Below are positions 5,781-13,151 of a DNA stretch of 15,214 nucleotides, in pieces. This DNA comes from Caulobacteraceae bacterium (GTDB lineage: Bacteria > Pseudomonadota > Alphaproteobacteria > Caulobacterales > Caulobacteraceae), in the NCBI GenBank assembly GCA_020852035.1, contig JADZBR010000070.1, forward strand, positions 1 to 15,214. The letters are read 5' to 3'. A program made the position numbers and the translations under genes. The stretch's first letter is position 1; each line of letters opens with the position of its first letter. The notes below the pieces were generated by a model. The model saw nothing but the letters and a program-made list of their open reading frames with translations, was not told the origin of the DNA and made no database searches.

Positions 5781-7393
5781 CAGTGGCCGCCTCCGGAGGC
5801 CGGCGCCGCGCCGGGCTTGGGCGGGGCGGCGAAGAGGGCGAGAACCGCGGCGACGACGCAGCCCATCGCCAGCAGGCCGAAGGCGTCGCCATAGGCCAGG
5901 ACGCCGGCCTGCCGCTGCAGCATGAACGCGAAGGCTTTCATCGCCGCCCCGTCCGGGTCGGCCACCCCCAGGGCGTGCATGCGTGCGGTGAGGCCGGCCA
6001 GCATCGCCTGGCCGGTGGGGCTGGACAGCGGCACGCCGGCGGTCAGGTCGCTGAAGTGATAGGCCCGCTGGGTGGTGAGCTCGGTGGAGAGCAGGGCCAG
6101 TCCCACCGCGCCGCCGACGTTTCGGATCAGGTTGATCAGCGCCGAGGCGTCCTTCATCAGCGCCACGGGCATGGTGGAGATGGCCAGCTGGTTGGCGGCG
6201 ATCATCGCCACCATGATGCCGGCCCCGCGGATCGCCTGCAGCACCGCGAACTGCCAGAACCCCCAGTCCTCGGTCACCCGCACCCCCAGCCCCATGCCGT
6301 AGGCGGTGACCACGAAGCCCACGAACATCGCCACCCGCGGGTCGAAGGCGCGGACGACCCGGCCGGAGACCGGGGCCATGACGAACATCACCCCGCCGCT
6401 CACCGCCATCGTGGTGCCGACCTCGGCGGCCGAGTAGCCGCGGATCTGGGCCAGGAACAGCGGCAGGATGAAGGAGCCGCCGAACAGGCTCATGCCGGTG
6501 ACGAAGTTCATCACCGAGCCGAGCGCGAAGTTGCGGTCGCGGAACGGCGTCAGGCGGATGATCGGCTGGCGATAGGCCAGCTGGCGCCAGAGGAAGGCGG
6601 CCAGGGCGAAGACGGCCAGCACGGTCAGCCACAGGATGGTGTCGTCCTGGAACCAGCTGTCCTCGGCGCCTTCCTCGAAGACGTACTGCATGGCCAGGAG
6701 CCCGACGGTGAGCAGGCCGACGCCCCACCAGTCGATGCCCTTGCCGAGGGTGGGATCGCCGCGGTCGAAGTCGCCCCAGCGCCAGACCAGGAAGATCGCC
6801 AGGAGGCCGAAGGGGATGTTCATGAAGAACAGCCAGCGCCAGGAGAGGGCCTCGGTCAGGTGCCCGCCCAGGGTCGGGCCGATGGTGGGGGCGAGGGTGA
6901 CGATCAGGCCGACGATGACGTTGGCGGTGATGCGCCGGTCCTCGGGAAACACCGACATGGCGGTGGCGAAGACCACCGGGATCATGGCGCCGGCGGCCAG
7001 GCCCTGGATGGCGCGCATGACGATCATCGACCAGATGTCGCTGGTCAGGCCGACCAGCACGCTGGAGACCACGAAGGCGGCGCAGACGCCCATGAAGAAG
7101 GGGCGCGTGCCCCACATGCGGGTGAGGTAGGCGGTCAGCGGCATGACCACGACCTCGGCCAGCAGGTAGATGGTCTGGATCCAGGCGATCTCGTCGGCGC
7201 TGGCGCCCACGCCGGCCTGGATCTGCGACAGGGAGGCGGCGACGATCTGGATGTCCAGGAGGGCCATGAACTGGCCCAGCACCATCCCGCCGAAGCCCAG
7301 GAAGACGAAGGCCCAGGGGATGTCGACGCCGGCGATCGGCGCGTCTGTGGGCGCGCGCCGGACCAGGTCGGGAGCGGTCGCGGCGCCCGCCAC
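5780..7393 (-). CDS. emrB: DHA2-family (EmrB/QacA) 14-helix multidrug efflux transporter
   Basis: 537 residues of the major facilitator DHA2 family, proton-driven drug export across the inner membrane. Landmarks are LDIQIV with D47 in the first helix, the segment from ADEIAWIQTIYLLAE to LTRMWGTRPFF, the antiporter motif C GLIVTLAPTIGPTLGG (162-177), WRWLFFMNIPFG (185-196), and LPLFLAQIRGYSAAEVGTTM in the second half. Length fits 14 helices. The start is a GTG at 7393-7391, four bases after the emrA stop; no ATG near the family N-terminus competes. Together with EmrA it should form an EmrAB-type pump. A TolC-like outer membrane partner is not in the window and must be supplied from elsewhere. 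Confidence 0.93.
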   Translation of the reverse strand: MAGAATAPDLVRRAPTDAPIAGVDIPWAFVFLGFGGMVLGQFMALLDIQIVAASLSQIQAGVGASADEIAWIQTIYLLAEVVVMPLTAYLTRMWGTRPFFMGVCAAFVVSSVLVGLTSDIWSMIVMRAIQGLAAGAMIPVVFATAMSVFPEDRRITANVIVGLIVTLAPTIGPTLGGHLTEALSWRWLFFMNIPFGLLAIFLVWRWGDFDRGDPTLGKGIDWWGVGLLTVGLLAMQYVFEEGAEDSWFQDDTILWLTVLAVFALAAFLWRQLAYRQPIIRLTPFRDRNFALGSVMNFVTGMSLFGGSFILPLFLAQIRGYSAAEVGTTMAVSGGVMFVMAPVSGRVVRAFDPRVAMFVGFVVTAYGMGLGVRVTEDWGFWQFAVLQAIRGAGIMVAMIAANQLAISTMPVALMKDASALINLIRNVGGAVGLALLSTELTTQRAYHFSDLTAGVPLSSPTGQAMLAGLTARMHALGVADPDGAAMKAFAFMLQRQAGVLAYGDAFGLLAMGCVVAAVLALFAAPPKPGAAPASGGGH

Positions 7394-7397
7394 GGGA

Positions 7398-8501
7398 CTA
7401 GCGGGACTGGCCGCGGCGGGCGATCTGGGCGCCGCCGCCGGCCTCGGCGAAGCTGGGGCCGGTGTTTTCGGAGACGTCGACCTTCACATGCACCGAAAGG
7501 CCCGGGCGCAGCGCGCCGCTCAGGGGCCCGGCGCGGTCGACGGCGATGCGCACCGGCACCCGCTGGGTGATCTTGGTGAAGTTGCCGACCGCGTTCTCCA
7601 CCGGGATCAGGGCGAACTCGGCGCCGGTGGCCGGGGCGAAGCTGTCGACGTGGCCGGCGATCGCCTGCTTGCCGAAGGCGTCGGCGCGCAGCTCCACCTT
7701 CTGGCCGATGCGCAGGCGCGAAAGCTGGGTCTCCTTGAAGTTGGCGACCACATAGGTGCGCTCCAGCGGCACGATGGCCATCAGCACCGCGCCGGGCTGC
7801 ACCAGCTGGCCGGTCCGCACGCTGCGCGCGCCGACGACGCCGGCGGCGGGGGCGCGGATCACCGTGCGGTCGAGGTCGATGCGCGCCTGTCGCAGCGCCG
7901 CGCCGGCGGCGGCGGCCTGGCCGGCGGCCTGGTCATGTTCGGCGCCGACCGCCTGGGTGGCGACGCGCTCGGCCTGCAGGCCGGCGCGGGCCTGTTCGAC
8001 CGAGGCGGCGGCCTGGTCGGCGGTCGCCTTGGCGGTCTGCTGGCGCTGGGGCGAGACCCAGCCCTTGTCGGAGAGCGAGGAGTAGCGTTGCAGGTCGGCC
8101 ACCGCGACGCGGGCCTCGGCCTGGGCGCTGGCGACGGCGGCGGCCTTCTGGGCGACCATCGCGCGTTGCAGGGCGGCCTTGTCCTCGACGCTGCGGACCG
8201 CCGCGCCGAGCGCCGCGAGATTGGCCTGCGCCTGGGCGACGCGGGCCTCGAAGGTCGAGGGGTCGAGCTTGACCAGCACCTGGCCGGCCTCGACCCGCTG
8301 GTTGTCGCCGACCAGCACCTCGGCGACATAGCCGGAGACCTGCGGCGAGACCTGCACGGTGTCGGCCTGCACGAAGGCGTTGTCGGTGACTTCCCAGCGC
8401 TGCTTGCCGATCCACCAGAAGACGCCGCCGATCAGCACCGCGACCACCGCGACGCCCGTGGCGATCCAGGGCAGGTTCTTCCAGCTCAGCCATCCGGCCA
8501 T
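7398..8501 (-). CDS. emrA: HlyD/EmrA-type membrane fusion protein
   Basis: 367 residues. It has one N-terminal membrane anchor (about residues 11-31), then the first half of a biotinyl/lipoyl-like domain (VSPQVSGYVAEVLVGDNQRVEAGQVLVKLDP, about 51-81). A long Ala/Gln-rich helical hairpin (about 82-205) follows, then the second lipoyl half (DLDRTVIRAPAAGVVGARSVRTGQLVQPG) and a beta-barrel ending in the HVKVDVSENTG region. This is the periplasmic adaptor that links an EmrB pump to an outer membrane channel. ATG 8501-8499 starts the family-like N-terminus; GGGGA about eight bases upstream is a modest ribosome site. It is first in the order emrA-emrB-tetR, with gaps of 4 and -1 bases, so the operon promoter must lie in 8502-8656. 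Confidence 0.93.
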   Translation of the reverse strand: MAGWLSWKNLPWIATGVAVVAVLIGGVFWWIGKQRWEVTDNAFVQADTVQVSPQVSGYVAEVLVGDNQRVEAGQVLVKLDPSTFEARVAQAQANLAALGAAVRSVEDKAALQRAMVAQKAAAVASAQAEARVAVADLQRYSSLSDKGWVSPQRQQTAKATADQAAASVEQARAGLQAERVATQAVGAEHDQAAGQAAAAGAALRQARIDLDRTVIRAPAAGVVGARSVRTGQLVQPGAVLMAIVPLERTYVVANFKETQLSRLRIGQKVELRADAFGKQAIAGHVDSFAPATGAEFALIPVENAVGNFTKITQRVPVRIAVDRAGPLSGALRPGLSVHVKVDVSENTGPSFAEAGGGAQIARRGQSR

Positions 8502-8587
8502 ACGCGCATCCCCGGCGGCGAAAAATGGCCGCCCACACCCATGAGTATCCGGCCACTATCCGCCCGCCGGGCGCCGCCGCCAAGCGT

Positions 8588-8611
8588 AAAATGGACGCGA
8601 CCGTCCATTTT
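8588..8611. promoter_or_regulatory. Candidate TetR operator in the emrA / UbiH-type divergent region
   Basis: AAAATGGACG (8588-8597) and CGTCCATTTT (8602-8611) are a perfect 10-bp inverted repeat with a CGAC spacer, an AT-rich-edged island in GC-rich DNA. Size and symmetry suit a TetR dimer site, and the cognate repressor is the last gene of the adjacent operon. On the minus strand a TTGAAA (8615-8610) overlaps the dyad and could be the -35 of emrA. The dyad lies 45 bases before the start of the divergent monooxygenase, so it may affect both promoters. Binding is inferred. Confidence 0.65.
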
Positions 8612-8656
8612 TCAATGCGGCTGGACCTTTGCGGTCGGCCGCGCGCATATCGCCGC

Positions 8657-9907
8657 ATGAGCGCACCCGACGCGGACGTGATCATCGCCGGAGCCGGCAT
8701 CGCCGGGGCGACCCTGGCGCTCGCCCTCTCCCGGGCGGGGCTGGCGGTGACCCTGATCGACCCGCAGCCGTTCGAGGCGCAGCTGGCGCCGACCTTCGAC
8801 GGCCGGGCCTCGGCCATCGCCTTCGCCTCGTTCCGCCTCTGGCGCACGCTGGGCCTCGCGCTGGACCTGGAGCCGCACGCCCAGCGCATCGAGCAGATCC
8901 TGGTCACCGACGGCCACACGCCGGGCGCCGCCGCGCCCAGGCCGGGTTCGGCCTATCTGCGCTTCGACGCCGAGGAGATCGCCGACAGGGTGGAAGGCGA
9001 GCCGCTGGGCTACCTGCTGGAGAACCGCCACACCCGCGCGGCGCTCGCCAGGGCCATCGCGGCGAGCGATGTGACCCTGCTGGCGCCCGAGCGGGTGGCC
9101 GCCGTCGCCTTCGAGCCCGGCGCGGCGAAGGTGACGCTGGGCGATGGGCGGGTGCTTTCGGCGCCGCTCGCGGTCGGGGCCGAGGGGCGCGCGTCGATCG
9201 TCCGGCAGGCCGCCGGGATCAACGCCATCGGCTGGGACTACCCGCAGGCCGCCGTGGTCGCAACCGTGCGCCTGGAACGCCCGCACGAAGGCGTGGCGCA
9301 CGAATATTTCCTGCCCGGCGGCCCCTTCGCCATCCTGCCGCTGACCGAGCAGCGGGCGAGCCTGGTCTGGACCGAGAGCCGCGCGCGCGCCGCCGCGCTG
9401 AAGGACGCCCGTCCCGAGGTGCGTCATGCCCACCTGCAGCGCCGTTTCGGCGAGTTTGTCGGCGAGGCGACCATCGAGGGGCCGGTGTTCACCTATCCGC
9501 TGGCGCTGCAGCTGGCCGAACGGCTCTGCGCGCCCCGCGCGGCGCTGGTGGGAGACTCGGCGCACGGTATTCACCCGATCGCCGGCCAGGGCCTGAACCT
9601 GGGCCTTAAGGACGCCGCCGCCCTGGCCGAGGTGATCGTCGACGCCCTGCGGCTGGGCGAGGACATAGGTTCGGAAGCGGTGCTGGAGCGCTACGCCCGC
9701 TGGCGGCGGTTCGACAACGTCATGCTGGCGGCGGCGACCGACGTGTTCACGCGCCTCTTCTCCACCGACAATGCGGTGGTGCGGGCGGTGCGCGGGGCGG
9801 GGATGGCGGTGGTCAACCGCATCGGCCCGGCGCGACGGTTCTTCATGGAGGAGGCCGGCGGCGCGGTGGGCGACCTGCCGCGGCTGCTGCGGGGCGAGGC
9901 GCTCTGA
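8657..9907 (+). CDS. UbiH/UbiF/COQ6-family FAD-dependent monooxygenase
   Basis: 416 residues of the class A flavin hydroxylases of ubiquinone synthesis. The dinucleotide loop GAGIAG is at 12-17, the DGRASAIA segment at 48-55, and the GAEGRAS motif at 174-180. The family signature GDSAHGIHPIAGQGLNLGLK (299-318) binds the FAD ribityl and pyrophosphate. These enzymes hydroxylate the polyprenylated ring of ubiquinone precursors at the inner membrane; which ring position cannot be told here, so no symbol is given. ATG 8657 matches the family N-terminus; no strong ribosome site is seen. It is transcribed away from emrA, with the TetR-like dyad between them. The family also includes enzymes acting on other aromatics, which stays possible. 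Confidence 0.88.
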   Translation: MSAPDADVIIAGAGIAGATLALALSRAGLAVTLIDPQPFEAQLAPTFDGRASAIAFASFRLWRTLGLALDLEPHAQRIEQILVTDGHTPGAAAPRPGSAYLRFDAEEIADRVEGEPLGYLLENRHTRAALARAIAASDVTLLAPERVAAVAFEPGAAKVTLGDGRVLSAPLAVGAEGRASIVRQAAGINAIGWDYPQAAVVATVRLERPHEGVAHEYFLPGGPFAILPLTEQRASLVWTESRARAAALKDARPEVRHAHLQRRFGEFVGEATIEGPVFTYPLALQLAERLCAPRAALVGDSAHGIHPIAGQGLNLGLKDAAALAEVIVDALRLGEDIGSEAVLERYARWRRFDNVMLAAATDVFTRLFSTDNAVVRAVRGAGMAVVNRIGPARRFFMEEAGGAVGDLPRLLRGEAL

Positions 9908-9910
9908 CGT

Positions 9911-10067
9911 CCTTCTCCCCTTGCGGGAGAAGGTGTCGGCGCAGCCGACGGATGAGGGGTCTCTCAGACCGCACCACCTGCGCTCAGCCGATCCGCTTTC
10001 CAAGCGTCGATGATCTTCAACCCCTCATCCGGCGCTTCGCGCCACCTTCTCCCGCAAGGGGAGAAGG
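9911..10067. repeat. Nested palindromic intergenic repeat, family 1
   Basis: A 157-bp element exactly filling the convergent gap between the monooxygenase stop (9907) and the Trm112-like stop (10071). The end hairpins CCTTCTCCC/GGGAGAAGG lie at 9911-9933 and 10045-10067. Small variable hairpins lie inside: GTCGGC/GCCGAC (9935-9949) and GGCGC/GCGCC (10031-10043). Then GGATGAGGGGT is mirrored by ACCCCTCATCC. The centre shares GTCTCTCAGA, GCCGATCCG and CTTCAACCCCTCATCC with the copy at 2885-3043. The small hairpin sequences differ between copies while staying self-complementary. Confidence 0.9.
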
Positions 10068-10070
10068 GAA

Positions 10071-10271
10071 CTACTCCCCTTCTCCCAGCTCCCGCGCCTC
10101 GCCGGGCAGCATCACCGGCACGCCGTCGCGGATGGGGTAGGCCAGGCGCGCTGTCTTGCTGACCAGTTCGTTCTTCGCGCGATCGTAGTCCAGCCGTCCG
10201 TGGCTGACCGGGCAGATCAGGATCTCCAGCAGGCGCGGGTCGACTTCGAGGGCGGGGGGCGGGTCGCTCAT
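10071..10271 (-). CDS. Trm112-like small protein (UPF0434 family)
   Basis: 66 residues of the Trm112/YcaR-like family: DPRLLEILICPVSHG, NELVSKTARLAYPIRDGVPVMLPGEAR. In other organisms Trm112 activates methyltransferases as a small partner; bacterial members are poorly characterised. Only one cysteine (C20) remains where YcaR-type proteins have a zinc-binding CPVC and a further cysteine, so metal binding is doubtful. ATG 10271-10269 is preferred over a start 12 codons upstream, which would extend into the LON-domain gene. It begins 10 bases after the LON-domain gene stop, so it is the third gene of a thioredoxin-TPR / LON-N / Trm112 operon. Family assignment is firm; function is not. Confidence 0.88.
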   Translation of the reverse strand: MSDPPPALEVDPRLLEILICPVSHGRLDYDRAKNELVSKTARLAYPIRDGVPVMLPGEARELGEGE

Positions 10272-10281
10272 GGCCAGCGTC

Positions 10282-10935
10282 CTACTGCACCGGCGGCGGT
10301 TCGTCATCGTCGAGCGCGCCGTCGATCTCCAGCAAGGCGGTGAGGATGGCGCAGCGGTCGGCCAGGGTGTGCGCCTCGAGCAACGCCTGTTTCTCGGCTG
10401 GGTCGAAGGGCAGGCCCATCGCCAGGCTGTTGACCAGGGCGTCGGCAGGAGCGGCCGAGGCGGTCTCCCAGTCGACGTCGAGGTCGCGCTGGTTGAGATA
10501 GGTCTTCAGGGCGGAGAGGAACCGCTCGCGTTCGAACGCCTCGGCGGCAGCCTGTTCGGCGAGGTCGGCGAGGAAGCGGCCATAGTCGGCGCGCACCTGC
10601 CGGTAGGGGGTCTTGATCTGCAGCTCCTCGCCGGCGGCGAAGCGGCAGACCCCGGTCAAGGTGATCAGGTAGCGCCCGTCGGAGGTCTCGGCGAAGGCGG
10701 TGATGCGGCCCAGGCACCCGACGCCGACCAGGCCGGGATGCTCGCGGTGGCCGCCGCGGGTCTGGATCATGCCGATGACCCGGTCCTGCGCCATCGCGTC
10801 GTCGACCATGTTGAGATAGCGCGGCTCGAAGATGTTCAGCGGCAGTTCGCCGCCGGGCAGCAGCAATGCGCCGTCCAGCGGGAACACCGGGATCAGTTGC
10901 GGCAGGTCCTCGGCGTGGCGGTAGGCCGGGTGCAT
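10282..10935 (-). CDS. LON substrate-binding (LON-N) domain protein
   Basis: 217 residues containing only the N-terminal substrate-recognition domain of Lon proteases. There is no AAA+ module and no serine-lysine peptidase domain. The hallmark FPLDGALLLPGGELPLNIFEPRYL spans about 18-41, followed by the RVIGMIQ and GCLGRITAF strands, GRYLITLTGVCRF, and a helical C-terminal half. ATG 10935-10933 lies seven bases after the thioredoxin-TPR stop and starts at the family-like MHPAYRHAEDLPQLIPVFPL. Operon position next to a chaperedoxin suggests a role in handling unfolded proteins, but this is inference; stand-alone LON-N proteins are largely uncharacterised. Confidence 0.9.
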   Translation of the reverse strand: MHPAYRHAEDLPQLIPVFPLDGALLLPGGELPLNIFEPRYLNMVDDAMAQDRVIGMIQTRGGHREHPGLVGVGCLGRITAFAETSDGRYLITLTGVCRFAAGEELQIKTPYRQVRADYGRFLADLAEQAAAEAFERERFLSALKTYLNQRDLDVDWETASAAPADALVNSLAMGLPFDPAEKQALLEAHTLADRCAILTALLEIDGALDDDEPPPVQ

Positions 10936-10942
10936 CGGAGCC

Positions 10943-11851
10943 TCACGAGAACAGGATCGCCGACAGGCGCCGGCGGCCATCGCGGGTGACGTCGGAAGTC
11001 TGGCCCGCGGCCTCGAAGACCGTCAGCAGCTGCTTGCGGGCGGCCTGGTCGTTCCACTCGCGGTCGCGGGCGATCAGCTCGAGGAGTTCGTCCGCTGCCT
11101 TCGGCAGGTCGCCGTGACCGGCGAGCGCCTTGGCGAGCTCGAAGCGGGCGTCGTGGTCGTCGGGGTTGGACGAGAGCCGCTTCCTGAAGGCGTCGATCTC
11201 GGAGGGCTCGGCCGCGTCGGCGGCCAGCGCCAGGGCGGCGCGGACCCCTTCGATGTCGGCGTCCTTGGCGCCTTCCGGCGCCAGGGCGACCACCTCGGCG
11301 GCGCGCTCCAGGTCGCCGCCGGCGACATAGACGCGGGCGAGGCCGCCGATGGCCTTCAGGTTCTCCGGGTCCATCTGCAGGGCGTGGGCGAAGCCTTGCG
11401 CCGCGCCGCCGAGGTCGCCGAGGTCGAGGCTTTCCTTGGCCATCGCCAGCACCTCGTCCAGCTCCGAGGCCGGCGGCGGGCCGGCCAGGCGCTCGACGAA
11501 CGCCTTCACCTGGCTCTCCGGCAGGGCGCCCATGAAACCGTCCACCGGCTGGCCGTTCTTGAAGGCGAAGACGGCGGGGATCGACTGCACGCGCAGCTGG
11601 CCGGCGTAGGCGGGGTGCTGGTCGATATCGATCTTCACCAGCTTCACCGCGCCGTTCATCGAGGCGACCACCTTCTCGATGGTCGGGCCGAGCTGCTTGC
11701 AGGGACCGCACCAGGGCGCCCAGAAGTCGACGATCACCGGGACCTCGCGGGAGGCCTCGACGACGTCCTGCATGAAGGTGGCGTCGGCGCCGTCCTTGAT
11801 CAGGTCGCCCTTGGCCGCGGGTTTCTCACCCGGTTCTCCGATCAGGCTCAT
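10943..11851 (-). CDS. cnoX: CnoX-like thioredoxin-TPR chaperedoxin
   Basis: 302 residues in two parts. The thioredoxin fold (about 20-135) has the complete active site W47-C48-G-P-C51-K and the cis-proline segment VQSIPAVFAFKNG. A C-terminal helical domain of TPR type (about 140-302) includes LDLGDLGGAAQGFAHALQMDPEN and repeated Ala/Leu helices. This is the CnoX/YbbN architecture, a holdase that keeps clients foldable for GroEL or DnaK. E. coli CnoX lacks the redox CxxC, while the Caulobacter protein is reported to keep thioredoxin activity; the intact WCGPC fits the latter. ATG 11851-11849 is chosen because GAGGAG immediately precedes it; an upstream in-frame ATG at 11890 is less likely. 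It is first gene of the operon. Confidence 0.9.
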   Translation of the reverse strand: MSLIGEPGEKPAAKGDLIKDGADATFMQDVVEASREVPVIVDFWAPWCGPCKQLGPTIEKVVASMNGAVKLVKIDIDQHPAYAGQLRVQSIPAVFAFKNGQPVDGFMGALPESQVKAFVERLAGPPPASELDEVLAMAKESLDLGDLGGAAQGFAHALQMDPENLKAIGGLARVYVAGGDLERAAEVVALAPEGAKDADIEGVRAALALAADAAEPSEIDAFRKRLSSNPDDHDARFELAKALAGHGDLPKAADELLELIARDREWNDQAARKQLLTVFEAAGQTSDVTRDGRRRLSAILFS

Positions 11852-11931
11852 CGGCTCCTCGCTCTCGTCCGCCCAGGTATCAACGCCCAAGCGCGCAAGA
11901 TGGTCGCGCCGGGCCGGCGGTTCAACGCGCT

Positions 11932-12441
11932 TTACGCGTCCATCACCCGCATGGCGGCGAAATCGACGATCAGCGGCGGCGCCTCGACCAGCTCAAGGAA
12001 GCGGCGGAAGCCGGCCTGCGAGACGGCCGTGGTGGCGGTGTTGGTCAGCGGGTGGAAATTGACCAGCTCGGCCTCGGCCAGGGCGCGGTCGAGCACGAAC
12101 TTCACCCGGCGGCGCACGTCGTTGATCAGGCCGAAGGCGGTCACCGAGCCCGGCGTCACGCCAAGGGTCTCGGCCATCAAGGTCGGGTTGCCGAAGGAGA
12201 GCCGCGCCGAGCCGATCACCGGATGTAGGCGCTTCAGGTCGATGGCGGTCTCGCCAAGGGCCGAGATCAGCCAGAGCTGATCCTTGGCGTCCTTCAGGAA
12301 CAGGTTCTTGGTGTGGGCGCCGGGCATGGCTGCCTTGATGTCGTGGCCCTCGTCGACGCGGAACACCGCCGGATGGTCGACCGTGCGGTGCTCGATGGCG
12401 TGGGCGTCCAGGAAGGCGAGAAGGTCGTCGCGGGTCTTCAT
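11932..12441 (-). CDS. YbaK-domain prolyl-tRNA deacylase (ProXp-ala / PrdX type)
   Basis: 169 residues of the YbaK/ProRS-INS superfamily. These free-standing trans-editing enzymes hydrolyse mischarged tRNA, in the ProXp-ala branch Ala-tRNA(Pro). Visible are HPAVFRVDEG (23-32), the conserved lysine K45 in HTKNLFLKD, LKRLHPVIG (69-77), RLSFGNPTLMAETLGVTPGSVTAFGLIND (80-108) and HPLTNTATTAV (130-140). Full-length conservation of the GVTPGSVTAFGLIND and HPLTNTATT blocks favours ProXp-ala/PrdX over YbaK itself. ATG 12441-12439 gives the family N-terminus. The stop lies 80 bases before the thioredoxin-TPR start, so they may be separately transcribed. Strong family call; exact tRNA specificity is inferred. 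Confidence 0.9.
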   Translation of the reverse strand: MKTRDDLLAFLDAHAIEHRTVDHPAVFRVDEGHDIKAAMPGAHTKNLFLKDAKDQLWLISALGETAIDLKRLHPVIGSARLSFGNPTLMAETLGVTPGSVTAFGLINDVRRRVKFVLDRALAEAELVNFHPLTNTATTAVSQAGFRRFLELVEAPPLIVDFAAMRVMDA

Positions 12442-12562
12442 GCGGCGGTCTGATAGCAGACCTCAAATCCGCGCGAAGCTTGGCCAGGGCAACTTCCCTC
12501 AAATGCGCGAGTTTCCTACATAAGTTTCGAGGGAACCCGATCCGAGCTTTAAGGATAGCGAC
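12442..12562. promoter_or_regulatory. Divergent promoter region with two small inverted repeats
   Basis: The 121 bases separate the YbaK-type gene from the lipoprotein gene and are more AT-rich than the surroundings. GGTCTG (12447-12452) and CAGACC (12457-12462) form a tight dyad near the YbaK start. TTCCCTC (12494-12500) and GAGGGAA (12529-12535) form a wider one with 28 bases between. I could not settle on -35/-10 elements for either gene. The dyads are real; regulation through them is speculative. Confidence 0.3.
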
Positions 12563-13144
12563 ATGAGACTTCGCACCGCCGCCACCATCGCGGCGCTGGC
12601 CGTCGCCGCCGGGCTCTCGGCCTGTGCGACCGCCACGCCCTATCAGCCGAACATCCGGGGCCAGCAGGTCTCCGGCGGCTTTTCCGAGACCCAGCTGGAG
12701 CCCGACCGCTTCCGGGTCAATTTCGCCGGCAACAGCCTGACCTCGCGCGAGACCGTCGAGGGCTACCTCCTGTTCCGCGCCGCCGAGCTGACCGTGGCCG
12801 AGGGTTACGACTACTTCGTGATCGTCGACCGCGACACCGACCGTAAGACGCGCACCTATGTCGAGCCCGATCCGTTCTACCGGCCCTACTGGGGCCCCGG
12901 CCTCGGCTACTGGCGCCCGCACTGGCGCTACTACGGCGTCCGCTACGGCGGCTGGCGTTCGTGGGATCCGTGGTACGGCGACCCCTTCTGGGGTGATCGC
13001 GTCGACGTACGGACCGTCGATAAATACGAGGCCAGCGCCGAGATCCAGATGCACCGCGGCGCCAAGCCCGAGGGCGACCCGCGCGCCTTCGACGCCCGGG
13101 CGGTGATGGATTCGCTGCGGCCCCGCCTGCAGCTGCCGACCTAG
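12563..13144 (+). CDS. CC0125/CC1285-like lipoprotein with aromatic-rich segment
   Basis: 193 residues. The N-terminus is a lipoprotein signal, with the basic start MRLR, a hydrophobic run, and lipobox L18-S-A-C21, so it should be lipid-anchored in the envelope. The next part (YQPN, FRVNFAGNSLTSRETVEGYLLFRAAELTVAEGYDYF) resembles the Caulobacter CC0125/CC1285 lipoprotein family, whose function is unknown. Residues about 104-146 are very rich in Trp, Tyr, Pro and Gly (DPFYRPYWGPGLGYWRPHWR and onward). The C-terminus returns to an ordinary folded-looking sequence. AAGGAT at 12551-12556 is a good ribosome site seven bases before the ATG. The family link comes from memory of the conserved pattern, not a search. 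Confidence 0.85.
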   Translation: MRLRTAATIAALAVAAGLSACATATPYQPNIRGQQVSGGFSETQLEPDRFRVNFAGNSLTSRETVEGYLLFRAAELTVAEGYDYFVIVDRDTDRKTRTYVEPDPFYRPYWGPGLGYWRPHWRYYGVRYGGWRSWDPWYGDPFWGDRVDVRTVDKYEASAEIQMHRGAKPEGDPRAFDARAVMDSLRPRLQLPT

Positions 13145-13151
13145 GGCCCGG

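Noticed and set aside
5172..7115. 647-codon minus-strand frame that would fuse a long N-terminus to TetR
   Set aside because: The upstream part is an out-of-frame reading of emrB (Arg/Pro/Gly-rich); TetR starts at 5780 by family match and the TGATG overlap.
5783..7570. 595-codon plus-strand open frame opposite emrB
   Set aside because: Low-complexity His/Asp/Gly/Gln-rich translation typical of the antisense of a GC-rich gene; emrB on the other strand has clear family motifs.
8612..10003. 463-codon minus-strand frame opposite the monooxygenase
   Set aside because: Antisense shadow with no recognisable domain, and it runs into the family 1 repeat.
2885..10067. Direct or CRISPR-like repeats suggested by recurring CTTCTCCC words
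   Set aside because: The recurrence is of inverted, nested hairpins in separate intergenic gaps kilobases apart, with no regular repeat-spacer array and no cas genes.
12494..12520. ECF-type promoter (GGAAAC ... GTTG) on the minus strand before the YbaK gene
   Set aside because: Only a loose match to the general-stress ECF consensus and not distinguishable from chance.
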